DNA from: Propionibacteriaceae bacterium AM104-82
Lineage (GTDB): Bacteria; Actinomycetota; Actinomycetes; Propionibacteriales; Propionibacteriaceae
NCBI GenBank assembly: GCA_027658995.1
Contig: JAQDQK010000008.1
Span: 1-64,000 of the forward strand
DNA length: 64,000 nt
Direction: 5' to 3'
How positions within the stretch are numbered: the stretch's first letter is position 1; each line of letters opens with the position of its first letter. Below, piece by piece: positions 1 to 8,371 of this stretch. The notes below the pieces were generated by a model, which was not told the origin of the DNA, searched no databases, and worked only from the letters and a program-made list of their open reading frames with translations. The position numbers were made by a program, and so were the translations under genes.

Positions 1-223
1 CCACCGCGCCTCAGAGGCACAGGCACCTGCCAGAGGTCTACGCGGAACGTCACGAGGATCTCGACGCAGCAGCGGAGCGACTCCGTCGCCGCGGCTGGCT
101 CAATCAACGAAACCTCGTCGCCTCGCTGGCCCAATCAGCAGACCGCCGGTTGAGCCAAGAAGGACGCGTCAGCGGGCTTCTTCGGTCGAAACCTCCTACA
201 CCGGCAGGAACTGCTGCCCTCAG
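1..223. repeat. Structured intergenic repeats downstream of the alkylation-repeat gene
   Basis: No gene is visible. At about 60-108 there is a repeat ending in GGCTGGCTCAATCAAC, with paired arms GCGAC and GTCGC around a tcc loop. At 148-193 there is a second repeat in reverse orientation, running from GGTTGAGCC to GGTCGAAACC. Its arms are AAGAAG and CTTCTT when read on the minus strand. Both belong to the repeat family that fills most long gaps of this window. The element lies just past the stop codon of the minus-strand gene that follows. Confidence 0.75.
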
Positions 224-904
224 TCAGCGCGACTTCAGCGCCTCTCGCCTCGACAGCGGCGACAGGCGCGCCTCGTTGGCGGCGACGTAGTCGCGGACCC
301 ACTCGGGGTCCGTCTTGGCGTACTCCCGCAGCGCCCAGCCGATCGCCTTCCTCGCGAAGAAGTCCGGATCCCTGATCGAGCCCTCGATCGCGTCCGTCAG
401 CAACGCCAGGTCCGTCTCCCCACGGAACCCCAGTTGGCAGATGATCGATGACCTCCGCAGCCACAGGTCCTCTTCCCTCGACCACGCCCTCACCACGGGC
501 TCCATGGCATCGGGCGCGGAGCGCAGCACGTCTCCGACACAGTGCGACAACTCGTCGACGAGGTCCCACCAGGCGGCGTCGACGATGAGCCGACGCAGCA
601 GCGGCACGATCTCGATGTCGCTGGCCCACTTCTTGTAGCGCGGGGCGCGCAGCAGTGCGAGCGCCGCGTAGCGCTGCTCGCGGTGCGTGGCGCCGTCCCA
701 CACCTCCTCCACAATCCGGACGAACTCGGAGCGCGAGGCCAACGGCAGTCGCCTCGACAGGGATCGGGTGAGCGAGCGGACCTGCGGCACCGGGACCCCA
801 TGGAACGGCAGCGCCGACTTCATGTACGCCTGCTGCTTGACGGCCCGCTCCGGGTCGCCGAGCGCGGCCAGTTCGACCAGCAGCGCCTCGCGGAACCCGC
901 TCAC
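224..904 (-). CDS. DNA alkylation repeat (HEAT-like) protein, AlkD family
   Basis: A 226-residue protein resembling the DNA alkylation repeat family, whose characterised member AlkD is a base-excision glycosylase built from HEAT-like helical repeats. It contains the family-like stretches WWDLVDELSH, LWLRRSSIICQL and FFARKAIGWALREYAK. The frame stays open to 1291, but the upstream part overlaps the preceding MpaB gene in another frame. The GTG at 904 (V-S-G-F-R-E) gives the usual family length of about 220-230 residues. It lies 43 nt downstream of the MpaB stop on the same strand, so the two are probably co-transcribed. Actual glycosylase activity is inferred from the family. Confidence 0.85.
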   Translation of the reverse strand: MSGFREALLVELAALGDPERAVKQQAYMKSALPFHGVPVPQVRSLTRSLSRRLPLASRSEFVRIVEEVWDGATHREQRYAALALLRAPRYKKWASDIEIVPLLRRLIVDAAWWDLVDELSHCVGDVLRSAPDAMEPVVRAWSREEDLWLRRSSIICQLGFRGETDLALLTDAIEGSIRDPDFFARKAIGWALREYAKTDPEWVRDYVAANEARLSPLSRREALKSR

Positions 905-947
905 GCCCGTCGCCCCGCACCTGGCGACCCCACCGTCGACGGCGAGG

Positions 948-1829
948 TCACGCGGCGGCCCGCAACTCGGCTGACGTCTTCGGGGTCGCGATCGCCCAGC
1001 CTGCGACCCTGGTCGCGAACCTGCCCAGCGGTAGCCCGATGAGCCGGTCGAACCAGCGCGAGGTCGGCAGGTGCAGCAGTTCGCGCGCCCACCGAGGCAG
1101 CGTCGCGATGGCGCCTGCGGCGAGCATCCAGTAGCCGAGCTTGCCCGGCCACGGGACGGGCGGCGTCTTGAGGAGGAAGTCGACGGTGTCGATCGCTGCC
1201 GGCGACGCGCGAAGCTCGGGTCGGTACGCCTCGATCGCGCCGATGAGGTCGGCCTCCGTCCGCGGCAGGTCGACGGCGCCGAGCAGTTCACCCACGGGCG
1301 CCGCCGACGCGACGTACTGGTCAGCCTCTGCCTGCGTCAGCGGCGACCCGCCGAACGCCTGGTAGGCGGCGAGGAAGCTCTGCGTCTCAGCCGCGTGGAC
1401 CCAGGCGAGCAGGTGCGGGTCGGACGCACGGTACGGGGTGCCGTCGTCGGTCTTGCCCCGCACGCGCTCGTGCACGCTGCGGATCCGCGCGATCAGGGCC
1501 TCGGCCGACGGGACCGGCCCATAGGTGGTCATGGCGATGAACTCGCCGGTGCGCTGCAGCCGCCCCCACGGATCTGAGCGGTACCCGGAGTGTCCCGCGA
1601 CGCCCGCCATCGCGGCGGGGTGCAGCGCCTGGAGCAGCAGCGCCCGGATTCCGCCCACGTACATGGCCGCGTCGCGGTTCACCGTCCAGATGGCGTCGGA
1701 CGGCTCGTGCCAGCGGGGGCCCTCGGCGCCCCAGATGCTCGCCTCGCGTGCCTCCGGATCGGGCCCCGCAACCTTCGCGCGGATGGCCGAGCCGATCAGC
1801 TCGCGCAGCGCCTCCACCGGATTACGCAT
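948..1829 (-). CDS. Oxygenase MpaB family protein (DUF2236)
   Basis: A 293-residue protein of the MpaB/DUF2236 family, named after a fungal oxygenase and common in actinobacteria with mostly unknown substrates. The sequence shows the family's His-rich helical core: LLLQALHPAAMAGVAGHSGY, then YRSDPWGRLQRTGEFI, SVHERVRG and HLLAWVHAAETQSFL. These histidines are candidate haem or metal ligands. The ATG at 1829 has a strong GGAGGAG ribosome site just upstream. The alkylation-repeat gene follows on the same strand. No substrate can be deduced. Confidence 0.85.
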   Translation of the reverse strand: MRNPVEALRELIGSAIRAKVAGPDPEAREASIWGAEGPRWHEPSDAIWTVNRDAAMYVGGIRALLLQALHPAAMAGVAGHSGYRSDPWGRLQRTGEFIAMTTYGPVPSAEALIARIRSVHERVRGKTDDGTPYRASDPHLLAWVHAAETQSFLAAYQAFGGSPLTQAEADQYVASAAPVGELLGAVDLPRTEADLIGAIEAYRPELRASPAAIDTVDFLLKTPPVPWPGKLGYWMLAAGAIATLPRWARELLHLPTSRWFDRLIGLPLGRFATRVAGWAIATPKTSAELRAAA

Positions 1830-1937
1830 TGACCTTCTCCTCCCGCCACGCGGCGCCAGCGGGTGTGCCCGATGCGCGGGTGACCCTCAGGTCGACGCGG
1901 GGCACAGTCCATACTTCACCCCAGCGTAGGTGCCCGC

Positions 1938-3668
1938 TCAGAACACCTGCCGCCAGTTGGTCGTGGCCAGGTCGAGGAGTTCGTCGCCGCGCCCGTTGAG
2001 GACCGTGCGGATCGCGTACAGCGCGAAGCCCTTGAGCTGTTCCTGCGTGATCTTCGGCGGGATGGTCAGCTCCTGGCGACCGGTGGGCACATCGACCAGC
2101 GCGGGCCCGTCGTGCGCGAACGCCTCGCGGAGCGTGTCCTCCAACTGGTCGGAGCTGTCGACGCGGAACCCGCGCACACCCATCGCCTCGGCGACCGCTG
2201 CGAAGTCGGGGTTGACCAGTTCGGTGCCGAAGTCGACGAAGCCCGCGGCCTTCATCTCGAGCTCGACGAAGTTGAGGCTCGAGTTGTTGAACACCACGAT
2301 CTTGACCGGCAGTTTCTCCTGCACCAGCGTCAGCAGGTCGCCGAACAGCATCGTGAGGCCTCCGTCGCCCGACATGGTGACCACCTGGCGGTCGGGGAAT
2401 GTGGCCTGAGCGCCGATCGCCTGCGGAACGGCGTTGGCCATGCTTCCGTGGCTGAACGAGCCGAGGATGCGGCGCTTGCCGTTCATGGTGAGGTAGCGCG
2501 CGGCGTAGATCACGGGCGAGCCGACATCGGGCAGGAAGACGGCGTCGTCGGAGGCGAGCTTGTCGATCATGCGCGCCACGTACTGCGGGTGGAGCGGCTT
2601 ACCCTTCGGCGACGGGGTGGCCAGCTCGTCGAGCTTGTCCCGCGTCTTGCGGTAGTGCTTCTGGGCCTCCTCCAGGTGCGACCTGTTCTTCTTGCGGGTG
2701 ACCAGTCCTGTCAGCGCCGCGGCGGTGTCCTTGACGGTGCCGATCAGGCCGAGATCGAGTTGGACGCGTCGTCCGAGCTGCTCTCCCCGCACATCGACCT
2801 GGATGATCTTGGCGTCGTCGGGATAGAACTGCTGGTAGGGGAAGTCGGTGCCGAGCATCAGGAGGGTGTCGGCCGTCGCCATCGCCCGGTAGCCGCTCGC
2901 GAAGCCGAGGAGGCCCGTCATGCCGACGTCGAACGGGTTGTCGTATTCGATGAACTCCTTGCCGCGCATCGCGTGCACGATCGGAGCGCCGAGCGTGTCG
3001 GCCAGGGCGACCAGTTCGTCGTGGGCGCCCGCGGCCCCTGCGCCGGCGAGGATGGTGATCCTGCGTCCCTCGTCGAGCAGTTCCGCTGCGCGGCGGAGGT
3101 CGCTGTCGGCCGGGATCACGCGGGGCAGCGACTCGGAGGCGAGTGCCAGTTCGTCGCTGACGGCCTGCGACAGCGCCACGTCGCCGGAGATGACGAGGAC
3201 GGCGACGCCACGCTTGGAGATGGCCTCCTGCATGGCGATCCTCAGCAGTCGGGGCATCTGCTCAGGGCTGCTGACGAGTTCGGCGTACACGGAGCACTCA
3301 CGGAACAGTTCCTGCGGGTGCGTCTCCTGGAAGTAGTTCGAGCCGATCTCCTGCGAGGGGATATGGGCGGCGATGGCCAGGACGGGCACGCGGCTGCGTT
3401 GGGCGTCGAACAGGCCGTTGATCAGGTGGAGGTTGCCTGGCCCGCATGAGCCGGCACAGACCGCGAGTCGGCCGGTCAGTTCGGCCTCTGCGCCTGCCGC
3501 GAAGGCGGCGGACTCCTCGTGGCGGACGTGGACCCAGGTGAGTTTCTTCGAGTTGCGCACGGCGTCGGTGAGACCGTTGAGCGAGTCACCGGAGAGGCCG
3601 TAGATGCGCTCCACTCCTTGGGCTTCGAGCGATGAAATCAGATTCTGCGCGACGGTAGCCATGTCCAT
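1938..3668 (-). CDS. poxB: Pyruvate oxidase / pyruvate dehydrogenase (quinone), PoxB type
   Basis: A 576-residue thiamine-diphosphate enzyme predicted to oxidatively decarboxylate pyruvate to acetate and CO2, passing electrons to quinone at the membrane. The N-terminal domain has the catalytic region VRHEESAAFAAGAEAELTG. The C-terminal ThDP-binding motif is SGDGGLTMLFGDLLTLVQEK...NN near residue 431. The following VELEMKAAGF closely parallels E. coli PoxB rather than acetolactate synthase. The frame is open upstream to 4157, but that part overlaps the divergent arsR gene. ATG codons at 3668 or 3662 give the usual length near 575. Its promoter region faces the arsR operator. Confidence 0.92.
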   Translation of the reverse strand: MDMATVAQNLISSLEAQGVERIYGLSGDSLNGLTDAVRNSKKLTWVHVRHEESAAFAAGAEAELTGRLAVCAGSCGPGNLHLINGLFDAQRSRVPVLAIAAHIPSQEIGSNYFQETHPQELFRECSVYAELVSSPEQMPRLLRIAMQEAISKRGVAVLVISGDVALSQAVSDELALASESLPRVIPADSDLRRAAELLDEGRRITILAGAGAAGAHDELVALADTLGAPIVHAMRGKEFIEYDNPFDVGMTGLLGFASGYRAMATADTLLMLGTDFPYQQFYPDDAKIIQVDVRGEQLGRRVQLDLGLIGTVKDTAAALTGLVTRKKNRSHLEEAQKHYRKTRDKLDELATPSPKGKPLHPQYVARMIDKLASDDAVFLPDVGSPVIYAARYLTMNGKRRILGSFSHGSMANAVPQAIGAQATFPDRQVVTMSGDGGLTMLFGDLLTLVQEKLPVKIVVFNNSSLNFVELEMKAAGFVDFGTELVNPDFAAVAEAMGVRGFRVDSSDQLEDTLREAFAHDGPALVDVPTGRQELTIPPKITQEQLKGFALYAIRTVLNGRGDELLDLATTNWRQVF

Positions 3669-3790
3669 GATTCTTGTACATTCCCCGACCCCGACAAGCC
3701 ACTTTGCGCGATGTCCCTTGTCAGAGGGATTCATCCGGACGCGAACACCCGGCGCGGACACCGTCAATCGTGAAATCCTCCACCTCACCC

Positions 3791-3824
3791 TTGACATACA
3801 ACCGTTTGGTTGTATGTTTGTCTC
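3791..3824 (+). promoter_or_regulatory. arsR promoter with a perfect 24-bp palindromic operator
   Basis: TTGACA at 3791-3796 and TATGTT at 3813-3818 form a promoter with a 16-nt spacer. A perfect inverted repeat fills the spacer: ACATACAACC at 3794-3803, four bases, then GGTTGTATGT at 3808-3817. It overlaps both core elements. The -10 ends 6 nt before the ATG at 3825, so the mRNA should be leaderless. The arrangement predicts autorepression by the ArsR-type protein it drives. It could also affect divergent poxB, whose start is about 125 bp away. Confidence 0.8.
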
Positions 3825-4175
3825 ATGACCGAGCAGGACGAGGAACGCGCAGACGCACTGTTCCACGCGCTCGCCGACCGGACGAGGCGCGACATCGTGC
3901 GCCGCGTACTGGCGGGCGAGCACTCCGTCTCGGCCCTGGCGGCGAAGTACGACATGAGCTTCGCCGCCGTGCAGAAGCACATCGCGGTCCTCGAACGGGC
4001 TGGGCTCATCACCAAGCGGCGACAAGGCCGCGAGGCGTTGACCAGCGGCGACATCGAGGCCGTGCGATCGGTCGGCGGGATGCTCGAGGAACTCGAGGCC
4101 ATCTGGCGCGGTCGGATCGCACGGATCGACGACCTTCTCGCCGAGACAGGCCCGCACACCACACCGAAAGGCTGA
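3825..4175 (+). CDS. ArsR-family winged-helix transcriptional regulator
   Basis: A 116-residue ArsR/SmtB-type repressor. The motifs ALADRTRRDIVRRVLAGEHS, VSALAAKYDMSFAAVQKHIA (recognition helix) and VLERAGLITKRRQGRE (wing) are typical. No metal-binding cysteine cluster is seen. Together with the downstream SRPBCC gene this matches the common ArsR-AHSA1 pairs, which are not metal sensors. A TTG at 3810 could extend the frame, but the promoter architecture places transcription start at the ATG at 3825. The following gene starts 5 nt after the stop, so they form an operon. Confidence 0.9.
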   Translation: MTEQDEERADALFHALADRTRRDIVRRVLAGEHSVSALAAKYDMSFAAVQKHIAVLERAGLITKRRQGREALTSGDIEAVRSVGGMLEELEAIWRGRIARIDDLLAETGPHTTPKG

Positions 4176-4180
4176 ACCTC

Positions 4181-4669
4181 ATGCCCCTCACCGACGCAAC
4201 CCACGACCTCGAGTCGCGCACCATCACCATCACCGCGGACTTCGCCGCCCCCGTCGAACGTGTGTGGCAGGTCTACGCCGACCCGCGCCAACTCGAGCGC
4301 ATCTGGGGCCCGCCGTCGCATCCAGCGACCTTCGTCGACCACGACCTCACCCCCGGCGGCCGGATGAACTACTTCATGACGGGGCCCGACGGCGAGAAGT
4401 TCTACGGCTTCTGGAGGGTCACGCAGGTCGACGAGCCCACCAGTTTCACCTTTGAGGACGGCTTCGCCATGGACGACTCCTTCGCGGAGAACCCCGACCT
4501 TCCGGTCGGCACCAACACCTTCACCTTCGAGCCGGACGGCGACCGCACGCGGATGACGGCGGTCACCACCTACCCCACCGCAGAGGCGCTGGAGCAGGTG
4601 CTGAGCATGGGCGCCATCGAGGGCGCGACCTCGGCGATGGGCCAGATCGACGATCTGCTCGCATCCTGA
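4181..4669 (+). CDS. SRPBCC / AHSA1-like domain protein
   Basis: A 162-residue single-domain protein of the START-like SRPBCC superfamily (activator of Hsp90 ATPase 1-like). It shows the family start ITITADFAAPVERVWQVYAD with a WGPPSHPATF turn, a central GGRMNYFM...FYGFWRVTQVDEP and the C-terminal helix EGATSAMGQIDDLLAS. Such proteins bind hydrophobic ligands in a helix-grip fold, and the ligand here is unknown. It is translated from the same leaderless mRNA as the ArsR gene directly upstream, which presumably controls its level. Confidence 0.85.
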   Translation: MPLTDATHDLESRTITITADFAAPVERVWQVYADPRQLERIWGPPSHPATFVDHDLTPGGRMNYFMTGPDGEKFYGFWRVTQVDEPTSFTFEDGFAMDDSFAENPDLPVGTNTFTFEPDGDRTRMTAVTTYPTAEALEQVLSMGAIEGATSAMGQIDDLLAS

Positions 4670-5160
4670 GGACCGAGGCGGCGATCCTGGCGTGTCGACG
4701 TCGGGATCGCCGCAACGCGCAGCACCTGGGCTACGTGACCTCTGGACGACCACCCACCGCGGGTTGAACCGCACAAGCGGCGGAGCGGCACAGCGCGCAT
4801 CGGGACCTACCTGCGCGACCGCGGGGTCAGCACCGAAGGCTCGCCCTGACGCTCGGGAGCGGCGGGCGGGTCCCTGCGAAGCCCTCAGGAGGGTTTCGAC
4901 CGATGAAGGCCGCTCCGCGCCCTTCATGGCTCAACCAGCGTGACCCGCAGGGTCGGCGCACCCGCGCCGGGCGGTCAAGACCGCGGAGCAGCGCAGCGCG
5001 CGTCGTGACCTACCTGCGCGCGACCGCGGGGTCAGCACCGAAGGCTCGCCCAGACACGCTCGGCGAGCGGCGTGCGAGTCCCTGGGCAGCCTCAGGGGTT
5101 TCGACCGATGAAGGCCGCTCCGCGCCCTTCATGGCTCAACCAGCGTGACCCCCTCGGTCG
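4670..5160. repeat. Tandem ~205-bp intergenic repeat with two hairpin elements
   Basis: No gene is visible. Two diverged copies of a unit of roughly 205 bp lie in tandem. Each contains the stretch GGGGTCAGCACCGAAGGCTC and ends with the same 48-bp element (4892-4939 and 5097-5144). That element starts GGTTTCGACCGATG and ends GGCTCAACCAGC. Inside it, ATGAAGG pairs with CCTTCAT and CGC pairs with GCG around a tcc loop. Short open frames across it are repeat-derived. Confidence 0.8.
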
Positions 5161-5164
5161 ACTG

Positions 5165-5200
5165 TTGACATTTTGATTAGCTGAGCTAATGAGCTAGGGT
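5165..5200 (+). promoter_or_regulatory. Probable marR promoter and operator palindrome
   Basis: TTGACA lies at 5165-5170. It is followed by a perfect 15-bp inverted repeat, ATTAGCTGAGCTAAT, at 5176-5190. The most plausible -10 elements are TAATGA at 5187-5192 or TAGGGT at 5195-5200. The palindrome lies within or just after the spacer, a typical site for MarR autorepression. A GAGGGGAAC ribosome site precedes the ATG at 5229. Which -10 is used is uncertain. Confidence 0.6.
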
Positions 5201-5228
5201 AACCAGTTGGACGACGAGGGGAACAGAC

Positions 5229-5672
5229 ATGGCTCAGCAGCACAACACCGGCGAATCGGAGATGTTCTCGCTAGCCAACGACCTTCGACTGGCCTGCCAG
5301 CGCATCGCGCGGCGGGTCCGCTTCGAGTCGACGAGCGCCGTCGCCCCCCACCAGTTCTCGGTGCTTGTCTACCTGCACCGCGTCGGCCCCCAGACGCCCA
5401 CCCAACTCGCCGCGCACGACCGCGTGAGCGCGCCGTCGATGACGCGCACCATCAACTGCCTCGTCGACGAGGGTCTCGTGGAACGGTTCCCGCACCCGGA
5501 CGACCGCAGGCAGGTCTTCGTCCGGGCGACCGAGGCCGGCGAGAGCGTGGTCCGCGAGACCATTGCCGAGCGGGACACCTGGATGCTCAAGCACCTGGAG
5601 GACAAGACCCCCGAGCAGTTGGCCCTGCTACGGCAGGCTGCCGACCTGCTACTGGAGGTCTCGGATGCCTGA
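5229..5672 (+). CDS. MarR-family transcriptional regulator
   Basis: A 147-residue MarR-type winged-helix protein. The order is an N-terminal dimerisation helix (LANDLRLACQRIARRVRFE), the DNA-binding region QLAAHDRVSAPSMTRTINCL, the wing VERFPHPDDRRQVFVRATEAG, and C-terminal helices. The DDRR wing motif is diagnostic. It overlaps the start of the downstream MFS gene by 8 nt, indicating translational coupling. The likely role is ligand-responsive repression of its own operon through the palindrome just upstream. The ligand is unknown. Confidence 0.92.
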   Translation: MAQQHNTGESEMFSLANDLRLACQRIARRVRFESTSAVAPHQFSVLVYLHRVGPQTPTQLAAHDRVSAPSMTRTINCLVDEGLVERFPHPDDRRQVFVRATEAGESVVRETIAERDTWMLKHLEDKTPEQLALLRQAADLLLEVSDA

Positions 5673-6948
5673 ACGCATGAAGACCTTCGCCTCGATGGCG
5701 ATCCGCAACTACCGCTACTACTTCCTGGGCGCCCTGGTCAGCAACCTGGGCACCTGGATCCAGCGCATCGGCCAGGACTGGCTCGTCCTGACCGAACTCA
5801 CCGACAACTCGAGCACCGCGCTCGGCATCGTGACGGCGCTGCAGTTCCTCGCGATCCCACTGCTCGCCCCATACGCGGGTTCCGTGATCGACAGGTACCC
5901 GAAGCGCAAGGTGCTGATCGTCACCCAGATCGGCCTGATGCTGACCGCGCTCGGCCTCTGGGCACTCGTGGCGAGCGACCTCGTCCAGTTGTGGCACGTC
6001 TACGTGTTCGCCCTGCTGATGGGCGCGATCACCGCGTTCGACAACCCCGCCCGTCAGGCGTTCGTCTCCGAGATCGTGCCGCGCGAGTACATCCCCAACG
6101 CCGTCGGGCTGAACTCCACCTCGTTCAACGGCGCCCGCCTCATCGGCCCCGGCCTCGCCGGCCTGCTCGTCGCCGCGGTCGGCGTCGGGCCGACCCTGCT
6201 GATCAACGCGCTCAGCTTCGTCGCCATGATCGGCGCGATCCTCCTGATGCACGGCGACGAACTGCACCCGGCACCCATCGCCAAGACGCGCGGCGGGGCG
6301 CTCGACGGCCTGCGCTACCTCCGCAGCAGGCCCGACCTCATCGTCGTGCTCGTGATGGTCTTCGTGCTCGGCACCTTCGGGATGAACTTCCAGATCTTCA
6401 ACGCGACGATGGCGACCACCGAGTTCGGCGTCGGCTCAGCGGAGTTCGGGCTGCTCGGCACCATCATGGCCGTCGGCACCCTCGCCGGGGCGCTGATGGC
6501 GGCCAGACGCACCCGGCCGACGCTGCGGGTGCTGGTGCTGTCGATGATCGGCTTCTCCGTGAGCACCCTGCTACTGACGCTCTCGCCGAACTACCTGACC
6601 TACGCGCTGCTGCTGATCCCTGCGGGCTTCTTCTCCCTGACGGCGCTGACCACGGCCAACGCGTCGGTCCAACTCGGCACCGCGCCGGAGTTCCGGGGCA
6701 GGGTGATGGCCGTCTACATGGCGATCTTCATGGGAGGCACCCCGCTCGGGTCCCCGCTGATCGGCTGGATCGGGCAGGCCCTCGGGCCCCGCGCCTCGGT
6801 CGCCGTCGCGTCGGTCACCACCGGGCTGTGCGCCGTCGGAATCTTCGCCTACTTCGCGCTGCACAAGGGCCTGCGGGTCAGGATCGCCAGGCACCCGCTC
6901 CGGATAAAGGTGTGGACGCACCAGAACGAGGTCGAGGCGACGAGTTGA
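5665..6948 (+). CDS. MFS transporter (DUF894/EntS-like exporter)
   Basis: A 427-residue, roughly 12-helix major facilitator protein of the MFS_3/EntS-like group. It shows FLGALVSNLGTWIQRIGQDW in the first helix, LAPYAGSVIDRYPKRKVLI in the loop between helices 2 and 3, and DNPARQAFVSEIVPREYIPN, a hallmark of this subgroup. The frame opens at 5563, but the ATG at 5665 overlaps the marR stop and gives the normal N-terminus. Pairing with MarR suggests inducible efflux of a drug or other small molecule. The substrate cannot be told. Confidence 0.9.
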   Translation: MPERMKTFASMAIRNYRYYFLGALVSNLGTWIQRIGQDWLVLTELTDNSSTALGIVTALQFLAIPLLAPYAGSVIDRYPKRKVLIVTQIGLMLTALGLWALVASDLVQLWHVYVFALLMGAITAFDNPARQAFVSEIVPREYIPNAVGLNSTSFNGARLIGPGLAGLLVAAVGVGPTLLINALSFVAMIGAILLMHGDELHPAPIAKTRGGALDGLRYLRSRPDLIVVLVMVFVLGTFGMNFQIFNATMATTEFGVGSAEFGLLGTIMAVGTLAGALMAARRTRPTLRVLVLSMIGFSVSTLLLTLSPNYLTYALLLIPAGFFSLTALTTANASVQLGTAPEFRGRVMAVYMAIFMGGTPLGSPLIGWIGQALGPRASVAVASVTTGLCAVGIFAYFALHKGLRVRIARHPLRIKVWTHQNEVEATS

Positions 6949-6991
6949 CGGCCGTGAGCTAGATTCGGGTCAGTCGACCAACGGAGGCGTC

Positions 6992-8365
6992 ATGTCCATC
7001 AGCGCGCTCGATCTGTTCAAGATCGGGATCGGGCCCTCGTCGTCCCACACCATGGGGCCGATGCGGGCCGGGGCGCTGTTCTCCGACGCCATCGCGCACC
7101 GACTCGACGACGTCGCCCGCGTCCACATCGATCTGTACGGCTCACTCGCGGCGACCGGTGTCGGGCACGGCACCGACAAGGCCATCGTCGGCGGGCTGAT
7201 GGGGTTCCTGCCGGAGGCGACCGATCCCGACGACTACGCGGCGGCCGTCGACGCCGTCGGGCGCGAGGGTCGCCTGGTGCTCGCAGGCCGCAAGCCGATC
7301 CCGTTCGACTGGGCCACCGACCTGACCTTCCACCGCGAGGCCCTCCCCCGCCATCCCAACGCGCTCGACGTCACCGCCCATGACAGGTCCGGCGACGTCG
7401 TCCACATGGACCGCTACTACTCCATCGGCGGCGGCTTCGTCGTCGACGAGGAGGAGGCTGCCCGCGGCGAGACCGGGGTGAGCGAGGTCGCGGTCGCACA
7501 CCCGTTCTCCTCTGCAGAGGACCTGCTGCGGATCACCGAGCGCGAGGGGCTCGGCATCGCGGAGGTGATCCTGCGCAACGAGGCCGCGTACCGCACCGAG
7601 GAGGAGACGCGGGCGGCGCTCGTCAGGATCTGGAAGGTCATGGAGGCCTGCGTCGAGCGCGGCGTGAAACAGGAGGGCTTCCTCCCCGGAGGGCTGCGGG
7701 TGCCGCGTCGCGCCCCAGACCTGCACCGCAGACTCACCAGGGACGCCAGGCCCAATCTGATCACCGCGACGTTCTCCGCGATGGAATGGGTCAACCTGTA
7801 CGCGCTCGCCGTGAACGAGGAGAACGCGGGCGGCGGACGCGTCGTCACGGCCCCGACGAACGGGGCCGCGGGCGTGGTCCCGGCGGTGCTGCACTACTAC
7901 ATGGACTTCGCTGAGAACCCGACCGATGACGACGTCGTCGACTTCCTGCTCGCCGCGACCGCCGTCGGGGTGCTGCTGAAGCAGAACGCCTCCATCTCCG
8001 GCGCCGAGGTCGGCTGCCAGGGCGAGGTCGGCTCGGCGTGCGCGATGGCGGCCGCCGGTCTCGCACAGGTGCTGGGAGGAACGCCCGCGCAGGTCGAGAA
8101 CGCCGCGGAGATCGGGCTGGAGCACAACCTTGGCCTGACGTGCGACCCGATCGGCGGGCTCGTCCAGGTGCCGTGCATCGAGCGCAACGCGATGGCCGCG
8201 GTCAAGGCGATCAACGCGGCGCAGTTGGCGCTCAACGGCGACGGGACGCACCGGGTGACGCTCGATCAGGCGATCCGCACCATGCGCGATACGGGCCGCG
8301 ACATGTTGAGCAAGTACAAGGAGACCTCGGAGGGCGGCCTCGCGGTCGCCTTCATCGAGTGCTGA
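6992..8365 (+). CDS. sdaA: L-serine ammonia-lyase (iron-sulfur, single chain)
   Basis: A 457-residue type 2 (single-polypeptide) L-serine dehydratase converting L-serine to pyruvate and ammonia with a 4Fe-4S cluster. The N-terminal beta domain starts ALDLFKIGIGPSSSHTMGPM. The C-terminal alpha domain contains GCQGEVGSACAMAAAGL and LTCDPIGGLVQVPCIERNAM, which carry the cluster cysteines. Length matches the fused family. TAGATT at 6960-6965 is a likely -10, and CGGAGG provides a ribosome site. The product feeds the pyruvate enzymes elsewhere in this window. Confidence 0.95.
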   Translation: MSISALDLFKIGIGPSSSHTMGPMRAGALFSDAIAHRLDDVARVHIDLYGSLAATGVGHGTDKAIVGGLMGFLPEATDPDDYAAAVDAVGREGRLVLAGRKPIPFDWATDLTFHREALPRHPNALDVTAHDRSGDVVHMDRYYSIGGGFVVDEEEAARGETGVSEVAVAHPFSSAEDLLRITEREGLGIAEVILRNEAAYRTEEETRAALVRIWKVMEACVERGVKQEGFLPGGLRVPRRAPDLHRRLTRDARPNLITATFSAMEWVNLYALAVNEENAGGGRVVTAPTNGAAGVVPAVLHYYMDFAENPTDDDVVDFLLAATAVGVLLKQNASISGAEVGCQGEVGSACAMAAAGLAQVLGGTPAQVENAAEIGLEHNLGLTCDPIGGLVQVPCIERNAMAAVKAINAAQLALNGDGTHRVTLDQAIRTMRDTGRDMLSKYKETSEGGLAVAFIEC

Positions 8366-8371
8366 CGGGGC

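Noticed and set aside
1938..4157. Longer 739-codon start for poxB and an acetolactate synthase identity
   Set aside because: The extension overlaps arsR and its promoter. The C-terminal ThDP region matches PoxB rather than acetolactate synthase.
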